Origin: UBA3222 sp002363035
GTDB taxonomy: Bacteria > Verrucomicrobiota > Verrucomicrobiia > Opitutales > UBA9783
Direction of reading: 5' to 3'
Assembly: GCA_946646575.1 (NCBI GenBank)
Contig: CAMPCR010000001.1
Span: 1 to 64,000, forward strand
Length of the DNA stretch: 64,000 nucleotides
The notes beneath the pieces are model-generated. The model was given only the letters and a program-made list of their open reading frames with translations, was not told the DNA's origin and ran no database searches. Position 1 is the first letter of the stretch, and each line of letters begins with the position of its first letter. Shown piece after piece: positions 37,086-44,905 of this stretch. Position numbers and translations under genes: made by a program.

Positions 37086-37658
37086 TTAATTCTCCTTCCG
37101 TACCTGCCAATACTCCAACTCAACCGGCGTGGAGCGACCGAAAATCGATACCGAAACGCGCAAACGCCCTTTCTCGGCATCCACTTCATCAATCACCGCC
37201 GAAGACCCGACAAACGCTCCATCGGTCACTTTTACTTTTCCGCCGACTTCGTAATCCGCCTTTAAAACTTTCTTCCCCTGGTTCTCTTCCGCCTGCCCCA
37301 ATAACGCCTCCGCCTCCGACGGCTTCATTGGAACCGGACGGTTATCGCCGCCCATAAAGCCCGTTACGCCCTGAATACGACGAACGAACGAAGCTGTATC
37401 CTGCAAAAATTCACCGCCTTCGTCATAGAGCTTCATGCACAAAAAGACGTATCCCGGAAAATACTTGGAAACGCGACTTGTCTTTTTCCCGTTTTTCACC
37501 TCCAGAACGGTTTTCGTCGGAACCAGCACCTGCTTAACGCAATCCTTTAACGTACCCGCTTCGCATGCCTGATCAATAAAACGCTTCACCTTCAACTCCT
37601 GGTTCGTCAGCGTTCGCACCGCGTACCACTTAAAACCGTCTGTTTGCGTATCCGTCAT
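37086..37658 (-). CDS. nusG: Transcription antitermination protein NusG
   Basis: A 190-residue NusG. The NGN domain (WYAVRTLTNQELKVKRFID) binds the RNA polymerase clamp; the C-terminal KOW domain (KVTDGAFVGSSAVIDEVDAE, RLRVSVSIFGRSTPVELEY) binds S10 or Rho. The FPGYVFLCMKL block is typical. It sits between secE and rplK as in most bacteria. Confidence 0.97.
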   Translation of the reverse strand: MTDTQTDGFKWYAVRTLTNQELKVKRFIDQACEAGTLKDCVKQVLVPTKTVLEVKNGKKTSRVSKYFPGYVFLCMKLYDEGGEFLQDTASFVRRIQGVTGFMGGDNRPVPMKPSEAEALLGQAEENQGKKVLKADYEVGGKVKVTDGAFVGSSAVIDEVDAEKGRLRVSVSIFGRSTPVELEYWQVRKEN

Positions 37659-37662
37659 TTTC

Positions 37663-37866
37663 CTAACGCCCCACGCAATGCATCAACAAATCCACCATGT
37701 GATACAGAGACATGTCGACGGCTCCCACAAAAACACCCAACAGAATAATTCCGACCAGAACCTTCACGGTGGATTGGCGCAACTCCCGCCAACCGGGCCA
37801 GGAAGCCTTTTTCAGCTCCCCGATCATTTCCAGACAAAACGCGCGCGCTTTTTTCAACCACTTCAT
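37663..37866 (-). CDS. secE: Protein translocase subunit SecE
   Basis: A 67-residue protein with one transmembrane helix (VLVGIILLGVFVGAVDMSLY) after a conserved amphipathic part (ELKKASWPGWRELRQSTVKV, matching the WPxxxE motif). It clamps SecY in the inner membrane. It is followed by nusG after four bases and preceded by tRNA-Trp. Confidence 0.93.
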   Translation of the reverse strand: MKWLKKARAFCLEMIGELKKASWPGWRELRQSTVKVLVGIILLGVFVGAVDMSLYHMVDLLMHCVGR

Positions 37867-37877
37867 ACGACGAAACT

Positions 37878-37953
37878 TGGCAGGGGAAGAGGGACTCGAA
37901 CCCCCAACCGACGGTTTTGGAGACCGCTACTCTACCAATTGCGCTATTCCCCT
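37878..37953 (-). tRNA. tRNA-Trp (CCA)
   Basis: A 76-base cloverleaf with acceptor AGGGGAA/TTCCCCT, anticodon CCA in CGGTCTCCAAAACCG, T arm GGGGGTTCGAGTCCCTC and encoded CCA end. It lies between tuf and secE, a common arrangement. Confidence 0.95.
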
Positions 37954-38001
37954 ACTAAGAAAAACATTCAAAAGAACTTCGCCTTTGTCAACAAAAATTT
38001 C

Positions 38002-39192
38002 TTATTTCAAAATTTCCGTGATACGACCGGCACCGATGGTACGACCGCCTTCGCGCATGGCGAAGCGTTGCCCTTTTTCCATCGCAATCGGTTTTCCGAG
38101 TTCAATCGTAATCCCGAGATTATCCCCCGGCATCACCATTTCAGTACCTTCCGGCAACTCGCAAACACCCGTGACATCGGCGGTTCCAAAGAAGAACTGT
38201 GGACGATAACCTTTAAAGAACGGCGTATGACGACCGCCTTCGTCCTTCGTTAAAACATAAATTTCGGCCCTTGCCTTCGTGTGCGGCGTAATCGAACCGG
38301 GCTTTGCCAGCACCTGACCGCGCTCCACATCCTTCTTTTCAATACCGCGCAACAAAACGCCAACATTATCGCCCGCCTGCCCCTGATCCAGCAACTTGCG
38401 GAACATTTCGACACCGGTACAGACCGTCTTGCGGGTTTCGCCCAAACCGACAATCTCGACTTCGTCGTTCACCTTGATAACACCGCGCTCGATACGACCC
38501 GTCACCACGGTACCGCGACCCGTAATACTGAAAACATCCTCGATGGACATTAAGAAAGGCTTATCCAAATCATGCTTCGGCTCCGGAATATCCTTATCCA
38601 GCGCCTCCAACAGCTTCGAAACAGACTCTACCCATTCCGGCTTCCCTTCCAAAGCCCCCAAGGCCGAACCGCGGATAACGGTAATATCATCGCCGGGATA
38701 TTCGTACTTCTTCAACAGATCGCGAACTTCCACCTCGACCAAATCCAACATCTCGGCATCGTCGACCAAATCGACTTTATTAAGGAACACAACGATATTG
38801 GGAACACCGACCTGGCGCGCCAACAGAATGTGCTCGCGCGTTTGCGGCATCGGACCGTCGTAGGCACTGACCACCAAAATCGCGCCGTCCATTTGCGCGG
38901 CACCGGTAATCATGTTCTTAACAAAGTCCGCGTGTCCCGGACAATCTACGTGCGCATAGTGACGATTCGGCGTCTCGTATTCGACGTGCGAAACCGCAAT
39001 CGTCACAATCTTCGACGCATCGCGCACCGTACCGCCTTTCGCAATTTCCGCATAAGACTTTACCTGCGCCAAACCTTTGTCGGCCTGCACCTTCAGGAGC
39101 GCCGTCGTCAACGTTGTTTTACCGTGGTCCACGTGACCAATCGTTCCCACGTTCACGTGGGGCTTCGTTCGAGTGAATGTTTCCTTCGCCAT
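38002..39192 (-). CDS. tuf: Elongation factor Tu
   Basis: A 396-residue EF-Tu, which delivers aminoacyl-tRNA to the ribosome. G1 GTIGHVDHGKTTLTTALLKV, G3 DCPGHADFVKNM and G4 NKVDLVDDAEMLDLVEVEVR-type sequence are intact, as are domains II and III (GIEKKDVERGQVLAKPGSIT, AMREGGRTIGAGRITEIL). The ATG at 39192 gives the canonical MAKETFTRTKPHVNVG start. It is flanked by tRNA-Thr upstream and tRNA-Trp downstream. Confidence 0.98.
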   Translation of the reverse strand: MAKETFTRTKPHVNVGTIGHVDHGKTTLTTALLKVQADKGLAQVKSYAEIAKGGTVRDASKIVTIAVSHVEYETPNRHYAHVDCPGHADFVKNMITGAAQMDGAILVVSAYDGPMPQTREHILLARQVGVPNIVVFLNKVDLVDDAEMLDLVEVEVRDLLKKYEYPGDDITVIRGSALGALEGKPEWVESVSKLLEALDKDIPEPKHDLDKPFLMSIEDVFSITGRGTVVTGRIERGVIKVNDEVEIVGLGETRKTVCTGVEMFRKLLDQGQAGDNVGVLLRGIEKKDVERGQVLAKPGSITPHTKARAEIYVLTKDEGGRHTPFFKGYRPQFFFGTADVTGVCELPEGTEMVMPGDNLGITIELGKPIAMEKGQRFAMREGGRTIGAGRITEILK

Positions 39193-39228
39193 ATCAAAAA
39201 TAAAGTTCCCGACGCACGCTTCCGACCA

Positions 39229-39304
39229 TGGAGCCCCCGAGCGGACTTGAACCGCCGACCTCGTCCTTACCAAGGACGCGCTCTGCCGACTGAGCTACAA
39301 GGGC
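39229..39304 (-). tRNA. tRNA-Thr (GGT)
   Basis: A 76-base cloverleaf: acceptor GCCCTTG paired with CGGGGGC (two G-T pairs), anticodon GGT in CGTCCTTGGTAAGGACG, T arm GGCGGTTCAAGTCCGCT and encoded CCA end. It lies 36 bases upstream of the tuf start and probably heads the transcript of the supercluster. Confidence 0.94.
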
Positions 39305-39586
39305 ACGTTCCGCCGCTTTCGGCTTTCACAAAAGCTATGCTTCCTCCACTGTTGAGGCATTTAAAAAGACCGTCAAGCGTTTTTTTAAAGGGAACATTCA
39401 CTTTTCTCGCATCCGCTTCCGTTTTAAAAATTCTTCGGGATTTATTTTTCCTCAAAAATACGCTCTATTCTTCCGACATTCCATGAACAACGGCTCTTAG
39501 CTAAAAGAAAATTCCGATTCCGCCTATGGCAGCACTCGAAACCTTGACATTTTCCGTAAAAGAAACACACTGAGCTCATAGACGGG
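39305..39586. other. Intergenic region upstream of tRNA-Thr/tuf
   Basis: About 280 bases between the divergent supercluster and the broken gene at 39587. The minus strand has TTGACG at 39376-39371 without a convincing -10 element; the plus strand has TTGACA at 39544-39549 ahead of the broken gene, again without a clear partner. Strong promoters for the ribosomal run are expected here but I cannot fix them. Confidence 0.4.
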
Positions 39587-40507
39587 GTAAAGGCAAAGAT
39601 CTTCGCATTCTTCCTGTCGGGCTTGCTTTTTTTCGAGGCGCAACCGACAGCGGGTTCCCTCTGTGAAACCGTGCTGTCAAAATTTCGCAAAGCCGATTTG
39701 CGCGGTGTTCCGTCGGGGAAAGCATTGAAACACCTTCAAACAATCTCCGATCGCTACGAAGTAAAACTCCGCGAGCACCTTCAACGGCTGAAAATTTGTT
39801 TAATGCGGGATCTGTTGGCGTTTCTTGAACATGATGCGCTGTCGATCGACGCAATCAAAGAAAAAATTCTCGCAAACGGATACGACAAGAATGTTTTTGA
39901 TTACAAAGCGCGTCGCGATGTTTATTTTTGCATACATAATCTTACCCATTGGTCGTTCGACGAAATTATGCGCGCACGGAACGGCGATAAAGAAGCGGAT
40001 CCGCAAAGTGTGTCATATATTTCCGACGAAACGTTAAAAATTTTCACGGAAGCCGGCGATCTTTTTCCGACAATTCGCACGCGATTGCAATGCCGGCGAT
40101 AGCGAGGCGGCAACCATCCTGCGCGGCGGCATTCACGACTGGTACGCCAACGAAAAATCGTCGCTGTTCGGTTTTCCCTTTGAACACGCAGGTCTCTGGC
40201 CGCCAATGCGTCAGGCGGCTGGTGGTCCATGGTGTTATACAGCATCGCCGTTCCGCTTTCGATGCAGTTCAGTTTGGAGCAAATGCAAGAATTTATCCGT
40301 TTTCGAACAGCGGAATTTAACGTCTGTATCGACAAAAATCTCGCGAGAAAAGATACGAAAGATTTGAAAGAAAACATCAAAAAACAATTCCGCGACAATT
40401 GCTTTGAATATATTTTTCGAGGGATTCACACTGCACATCCGTTTCCCGAAAAGAACGATTGGATCGATGCAATTTTACGGTACGCCGAAACCACCCGCCG
40501 TCCATAG
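39587..40507 (+). pseudogene. Frameshifted gene for a secreted protein of unknown function
   Basis: One coding trace of about 300 codons runs through two frames. Frame A opens without a standard start (GTA at 39587, perhaps a mutated GTG, or TTG at 39623) with a signal-peptide-like KAKIFAFFLSGLLFFEA, and continues to a TAG at 40100-40102. Before that stop, around a T-run at 40064, the trace shifts by one base: FRQFARDCNAGDSEAATILR and GGIHDWYANEKSSLFGFPF are plainly coding in frame B. Near 40190 it returns to frame A (SLAANASGGWWSMVLYSIAV) and ends at 40507. Two compensating indels therefore interrupt the gene. No family was recognised. Sequencing error, decay and phase variation are all possible. 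Confidence 0.6.
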
Positions 40508-40585
40508 GATACCGGAACATCGGCGGCGGCGTGTTGTTTTGAAATCTTTCGAACATTTGGCACAAAATCTGCTTCACATACAGGC

Positions 40586-40921
40586 ATGGATACCGCTTCC
40601 GTTATCATTACCGGCGTTCATTTAGAACTGACCGAAGCCATTAAGTCGATTGTGCACGAAAAAATGAGCAAGCTTTTTCGTCACGAACCCGATATTATCC
40701 GCGTTCGCGTGGAACTCACGAAAGACGTCGACAAAAAAGATCAAAATGCCTTTGAAGCCAAGGGCACCATTGAGCTCCGCGGACCGAACTTCATCGTTTC
40801 GACGTTTTCGGACAATTTGTACAACGCCATCGACGATTTGGAGGACAAACTTCTGCGAAAACTGCGGAACCGCGCACGTTTGATGAAGACCAAACGCAAA
40901 GAAGCGTGTATCAGTGGGTAA
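40586..40921 (+). CDS. hpf: Ribosome hibernation promoting factor, short form
   Basis: A 111-residue protein with the HPF/RaiA fold: IITGVHLELTEAIKSIVHEK, a KLFRH turn, RVRVELTKDVDKKDQNAFEA and DNLYNAIDDLEDKLLRKLRN. These factors bind the 30S decoding region and silence ribosomes in stationary phase. The length is that of the short class, without the C-terminal dimerisation domain of long HPF. The ATG at 40586 is the natural start. It lies between the broken gene and a convergent outer-membrane protein gene. Confidence 0.9.
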   Translation: MDTASVIITGVHLELTEAIKSIVHEKMSKLFRHEPDIIRVRVELTKDVDKKDQNAFEAKGTIELRGPNFIVSTFSDNLYNAIDDLEDKLLRKLRNRARLMKTKRKEACISG

Positions 40922-40952
40922 AAACAGAATTTGGGCAGGATAAATGAAAAGT

Positions 40953-40974
40953 GCGGGCACCTTTCGGCACCCGC
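40953..40974 (-). terminator. Terminator after the outer-membrane protein gene
   Basis: GCGGGTGCC-GAAA-GGTGCCCGC forms a nine-pair stem (two G-T pairs) with a GAAA tetraloop on the minus strand, followed by ACTTTTCATTT. It lies 33 bases past the stop codon at 41007. The plus-strand reading could also stop hpf transcripts although its T-tail is poor. Confidence 0.65.
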
Positions 40975-41006
40975 GCCTTGTATTGTAAGCCCGTAACGGG
41001 ATGAAG

Positions 41007-41838
41007 TTAAAATTGATACATTATCCCAATCTCGGCGGCATGAACGATATTCTGTTTAATAGTGCTCTTTATCTCCGCACTCTGCGCATAACTTGGATCT
41101 TTCGTCCAGGACAAATCAAATTTTCCCGGGACGTACCTCAAACGGTAACCAGCACTCAAAGACCAGTTGTCATTCGAATACCAGCCAACACCCGCAAACG
41201 CCTGACCCAAAAACCGCCACTCGGATTTTTTGTTAAAATAAAGCTCCGGAGCACCACGACCGCCGCTCATGTCACGACCTTTCAAATATCCCGGATGTTT
41301 TATGATTGACCGCGCAACGCCCGCACCAATACCTCCGTACAGGAATGCACGCTCACCCGCATCGCGCCGGAACGTCACATTACAAGCGCAAAAATAATTT
41401 TCGCTCTTGCCCTTGTAGCACAATTTTTCAGGTACCCAACCGGCGTTATCGATAGTGATATGCCCCATATGTCCTACCGGCAATGAAACATCATGTTCCG
41501 TTTCTGTCTTTCCCGTAAAATATCCCAACTCTAACCCGACAGAAACCCGTTCCTCGCAAAGCGATACGCCAACTTCGCCTGAACCCGACCATGCGCTCCC
41601 GAAATTTTTACTGCTGCCGACATTTTTTTCATCATCCACGGCAGGCACCATGGTGGTATCATGCCCGACCCAATGATAATTGTATTTCGTTTTTCCGCCA
41701 AACAGCCACCCGCCGCGCAACGTCACATACGGATCCCAATCACGACCGTAGTCGCTCTCCGCTAAGTCCGTCGCTCTCAAACACCACACCCGACAGCATC
41801 CCGACGATGCCTGCCGTAAAGAAGAACTTATTTTTCAT
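41007..41838 (-). CDS. Outer-membrane beta-barrel protein, frameshifted after the signal peptide
   Basis: The ATG at 41838 opens a clear signal peptide (MKNKFFFTAGIVGMLSGVV) that runs into a stop after 33 codons. Removing one base in the GGTGTGGTGTTTGAG segment near 41780-41790 joins it to a 250-codon frame (ATDLAESDYGRDWDPYVTL) ending at 41007. The mature part shows alternating aromatic/polar beta strands (WSLSAGYRLRYVPGKFDLSW) and a final HAAEIGIMYQF whose C-terminal Phe is typical of Bam-assembled barrels. It is similar to 8-10-stranded porin-like surface proteins; no substrate is implied. A paralogue is decayed at 4394-4785. As it stands the protein cannot be exported; it may be phase-off, decaying or misassembled. 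Confidence 0.7.
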
Positions 41839-41856
41839 AGCTTGATGGCTTCATGA

Positions 41857-41899
41857 TAGGTAGGTAGGTAGGGGGCAAGTGTTTTTTTTTGGGGGGGGG
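41857..41899. repeat. Simple-sequence tract: (TAGG)4, T9 and G9
   Basis: Four copies of TAGG (41857-41872), then GGGGGCAAGTG, nine T (41882-41890) and nine G (41891-41899). On the minus strand this is a C9-A9 and CCTA-repeat tract 20-60 bases upstream of the outer-membrane protein start. Such tracts change length by slipped-strand mispairing and can alter promoter spacing or mRNA leader. Confidence 0.85.
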
Positions 41900-41930
41900 A
41901 TTGAGGAAATTAAAAAAAACTTAAAAAGAC
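41875..41930. repeat. Upstream sequence shared with the decayed paralogue at 4.4 kb (copy 2)
   Basis: GCAAGTGTTTTTTTTT and, after the G-run, ATTGAGGAAATTAAAAAAAAC resemble 4815-4868 in the same order and orientation relative to the two outer-membrane protein genes. The homology spans the presumed promoter region. Confidence 0.6.
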
Positions 41931-42102
41931 GGAAAAACTTCTTTTGACCGCCTCCGAGAGAATGGCAAAGGTGCCTTTTATGAAAAAAAAATGGAAAAAT
42001 GGCAGGAAATACTTACTTATTTAATCACTCCAATCCTTCAGGTGCTTACTTAATCAGTTTTTACAAGAGTCGTCCTCCTTTCTCTCAACCGTTAATTTTC
42101 AT

Positions 42103-43281
42103 TCATTTCATGCATCCGCCTTGCAACCGCCTCCCAATACGGTCAAAAAAAACCGCGAACGCACCGTTACCGGCGACGTTGCAGGCGGTGATGATTGGGT
42201 CAAATAAAATGTAAATCGCGGTTATCAATGCCAGCATGTCGGGTGTTAAACCCAAATAATTCTGCAAAATCGGCAACATCACCAACACGCCGCCGCCGGG
42301 AACCGCCGCAACGGCGAATTTTGCAAGCACAAAGTGGAACGCGAACAGCAAATAAACGCCAAAACTCGGGAACGGCAATCCAAACGACCGCAGAACACTC
42401 AGGGCAAACATCGGGATAAAAAAACAATCTCCGACCAGGTGCACATTGACCGTTGAAGGAATGATAATATCAGCATTGGCGGGATTGGAACAATTTTTTT
42501 CCGCCGCTTTCAGCGAGAGCGGCATGGCGGCGGCACTGGAAGCACTGCCGAAAGCCGTTGCAACGGCAGGAAAAACATTCCGTACGTACACCGACGCTTT
42601 TGACACGGAACCCTTCGCGAACAGAATGTATTGCAACAAAATCCAACTGCACGCCGACAAAACAAACGCGAGCAACACCGGCAGGTAAGAACCGCAGACG
42701 GACGACAAAACACCATCGTGTTGCATCTTAAACATCATGCCGACGATAAACAGCGGCATCAGCGGCAATAAAATTTTAAAAAAAACGTTTGTCACAACCG
42801 CCGCCGCACGTTCGCATATCATCGCCGCGGGTTGGGAAACGGGTCGCAAAAACAATCCCAAAATCAGACCACACACCAACGCGACATCATTGGAAAACAA
42901 AGGCGTTAAGCTAAAATGAAACGAAGCTTCCAAAACGGAAGTTGAACCCGAGAGTACCTCCGAATATCGACTGCCCTGTCCCGACAGAACTTTGGAAACG
43001 CCGTAACTCAGCATGGTATTTAAAAAGTTGGAGCAGCAGATGAGCGGAAAAATCGTCAGTACCACCCGAAACGCCCGATTGCCAAGGCGCGAAATTGAGC
43101 TGAACAGCAGCGAGAAAATCACAAACGGCAGGCAAAACACCAACCCTTCCTTAATGCATAAACTGACGGCATACAGGAAAGCTTTTACGGTCGTCGGGAC
43201 AAAACGTCCGCACAACAACGGCAACAGCAATGCGCCGAAAAAGATCAGAAACGAGGCTTGGTTTTTATATTTGCGAAACAT
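42103..43281 (-). CDS. Sodium:dicarboxylate/amino-acid symporter family protein
   Basis: A 392-residue inner-membrane protein of the DAACS family (GltP, DctA, SstT type). The serine-rich hairpin AFGSASSAAAMPLSL, the unwound TM7 segment NVHLVGDCFFIP (NMDGT position), the HP2 tip AVPGGGVLVMLPIL and the TM8 ligand-binding motif DPIITACNVAGNGA are all present, with about eight hydrophobic spans. Substrate: an acidic amino acid, Ser/Thr or dicarboxylate driven by Na+ or H+; the usual Arg at the end of TM8, which selects for acidic side chains, appears to be Asn/Gly here, so a neutral substrate is possible (inference). Confidence 0.88.
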   Translation of the reverse strand: MFRKYKNQASFLIFFGALLLPLLCGRFVPTTVKAFLYAVSLCIKEGLVFCLPFVIFSLLFSSISRLGNRAFRVVLTIFPLICCSNFLNTMLSYGVSKVLSGQGSRYSEVLSGSTSVLEASFHFSLTPLFSNDVALVCGLILGLFLRPVSQPAAMICERAAAVVTNVFFKILLPLMPLFIVGMMFKMQHDGVLSSVCGSYLPVLLAFVLSACSWILLQYILFAKGSVSKASVYVRNVFPAVATAFGSASSAAAMPLSLKAAEKNCSNPANADIIIPSTVNVHLVGDCFFIPMFALSVLRSFGLPFPSFGVYLLFAFHFVLAKFAVAAVPGGGVLVMLPILQNYLGLTPDMLALITAIYILFDPIITACNVAGNGAFAVFFDRIGRRLQGGCMK

Positions 43282-43631
43282 AAGGACAAAGGAAGAAATG
43301 GAGAAGCGAAAACGAATTACCGCTCCGCAGTCGACGTCGTAGTCGTAGTTGTTGTGTCAAAAGAGTACGTCGTCACATGATGCGACGCTAAATGCACAAA
43401 AGCACTCTCAAAACGAGACACGCCCTATGCTAAAAAATTTTTTTTGTAAGTGTCAAGATATAATTCGAACAGCAACCGTACCACAGCAGATAAAATTTAA
43501 ACCTTTGTGTTAAAAATCACACGGAACAGAAACACTCAGAGAATATCCTGCGAACCTCCAGCCCCGTTGGACACTTCCGCCTTCTCTTCCGCGATGACTT
43601 TGTATCTTCAACAACCGCCTTCAAAAAAATC
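43282..43631. other. Leader and promoter region of the symporter gene
   Basis: About 350 bases between the symporter and tRNA-Ser. It contains the promoter listed at 43427-43456, an imperfect GTCGTA/GTTGTT run at 43336-43354 and otherwise no credible gene; open frames are short and start-less. Confidence 0.5.
43427..43456 (-). promoter_or_regulatory. Sigma-70-type promoter for the symporter gene
   Basis: On the minus strand TTGACA (43456-43451) and TAGCAT (43432-43427) are separated by 18 bases made of an A8-T6 tract. The -35 box is perfect and the -10 box partial. Transcription would start near 43420, leaving a leader of about 140 bases before the ATG at 43281. Confidence 0.5.
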
Positions 43632-43719
43632 TGGCGGAGAGAGAGGGATTCGAACCCCCGGTGGGTTGCCCCACACCTGATTTCGAGTCAGGCACAATCG
43701 ACCACTCTGTCATCTCTCC
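43632..43719 (-). tRNA. tRNA-Ser (CGA)
   Basis: An 88-base class II tRNA: acceptor GGAGAGA/TCTCTCC, anticodon CGA in CTGACTCGAAATCAG, a long variable arm (TGTGGGGCAACCCACC), T arm GGGGGTTCGAATCCCTC and encoded CCA end with discriminator G. It reads UCG. Confidence 0.95.
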
Positions 43720-43799
43720 GCACCAATAGCTCCATTGGGTGCAATTATCGGACATTCGGCAAGCTTAAACAACAGGATTTAATATGCAATACACAATTC

Positions 43800-44048
43800 T
43801 TAAGTCACCGCCTGCGCATCGTAAAACTTCAAAAAAACATCGACAAACACCCGATGACGGCGCGCTTTGTCCGGCACATCCGTATTCCATGCGGGGAACA
43901 GATTAAAACATGAAGTTTTCGGATTGTAATAGGCTCCGAAACAAGTTTTGCCTGCGCGGAAGCACTTCGATCGTACGCGCTTCGCCTGTCTCAAACATCC
44001 GTTGTTAATCCGAACGTGCACCCGCAAAACACCGAAAGTTCTCCCCAT
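43800..44048 (-). CDS. Small basic hypothetical protein
   Basis: An 82-residue Arg/Lys-rich, cysteine-containing protein (LRVHVRINNGCLRQAKRVRS, KCFRAGKTCFGAYYNPKTSC) that ends near residue pattern FVDVFLKFYDAQAVT. No family is recognised; the three cysteines in the middle could bind a metal but do not form a standard zinc finger. An in-frame TTG at 44069 is an alternative start. It is 51 bases downstream of tpiA where many relatives carry secG, but there is no membrane span, so it is not SecG. Real gene status is uncertain. Confidence 0.4.
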   Translation of the reverse strand: MGRTFGVLRVHVRINNGCLRQAKRVRSKCFRAGKTCFGAYYNPKTSCFNLFPAWNTDVPDKARRHRVFVDVFLKFYDAQAVT

Positions 44049-44099
44049 CGGGGTTGAACATTCTTCCAAAACGCTGTTTTCGGCGATGTATGGAAAATC

Positions 44100-44873
44100 T
44101 TAAATATCTTTCTCAATCCCGTCGGCAATATGCGCGATTTCAACAAACGAATCGGCTTTCAGCGAAGCACCGCCGATCAAACCGCCATCGATGTGCGGTT
44201 GCGACAACAGCTGTTTCGCGTTGTCGACCTTTAAAGAACCGCCGTACAACAAGCGAACCTTCTCGACAGAAGAAGCTTCAAAGCGTTTCGCCAGCCAATC
44301 GTGCATAAACGCATGCATCTCTTCCGCAATCTCCGGCGTCGCCGTTTCGCCCGTTCCGATCGCCCAAATCGGTTCGTAGGCAATCGTCGCCTGAGAAAGC
44401 TGTTCGTTCGTAACATCCTTTAAACCTTCTTCCAACTCGTGCGCAATCACGTCAAAGGCGCGCTCTTCTTTGCGTTCGGCTAAGGTTTCGCCGACGCATA
44501 AGACTGGCTTCAAGCCCGTCGCCAACAACGCATGCAGTTTTTCGTTAATAAAACCGTCGCTTTCGTGCAACAGCGTGCGGCGTTCGCTGTGACCGACGAG
44601 CACGTACGAAACAAACTCTTTTAACATTAACGGCGATACTTCGCCCGTGAATGCACCGCTGTCCTTCGGGTACACGTTTTGCGCTCCCAACGCAATTCCG
44701 ACCGACGCATTGGCTTCAAACGCCGCCGCCAAACTCACCAATGACGGACAAATCAGTAACTCGCTGCGCACCATCGGCGTCAATAAAGGCTTCAGGATTT
44801 CGAAAAACGCACGCGTTTCCGCGGTCGTCTTGTTCATCTTCCAATTTCCGGCAATTAAAAATCGTTTTTCCAT
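44100..44873 (-). CDS. tpiA: Triosephosphate isomerase
   Basis: A 257-residue TIM barrel that interconverts dihydroxyacetone phosphate and glyceraldehyde 3-phosphate in glycolysis. Catalytic residues are visible: Lys13 (AGNWKMNKT), His in VLVGHSERRTLLHE, and Glu in TIAYEPIWAIGTGETATPE; the phosphate-binding end VRLLYGGSLKVDN and GGLIGGASLK is normal. It follows pgk by 32 bases, forming a glycolytic pair. Confidence 0.97.
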   Translation of the reverse strand: MEKRFLIAGNWKMNKTTAETRAFFEILKPLLTPMVRSELLICPSLVSLAAAFEANASVGIALGAQNVYPKDSGAFTGEVSPLMLKEFVSYVLVGHSERRTLLHESDGFINEKLHALLATGLKPVLCVGETLAERKEERAFDVIAHELEEGLKDVTNEQLSQATIAYEPIWAIGTGETATPEIAEEMHAFMHDWLAKRFEASSVEKVRLLYGGSLKVDNAKQLLSQPHIDGGLIGGASLKADSFVEIAHIADGIEKDI

Positions 44874-44905
44874 GTGTACTTTTTATATCGGCCGGATTGG
44901 AAAAT

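Noticed and set aside
43336..43354. Imperfect GTCGTA/GTTGTT repeat upstream of the symporter
   Set aside because: Too short and irregular to call a microsatellite; no coding sense on either strand.
43800..44048. SecG downstream of tpiA
   Set aside because: The small protein here has no membrane spans; SecG needs two.
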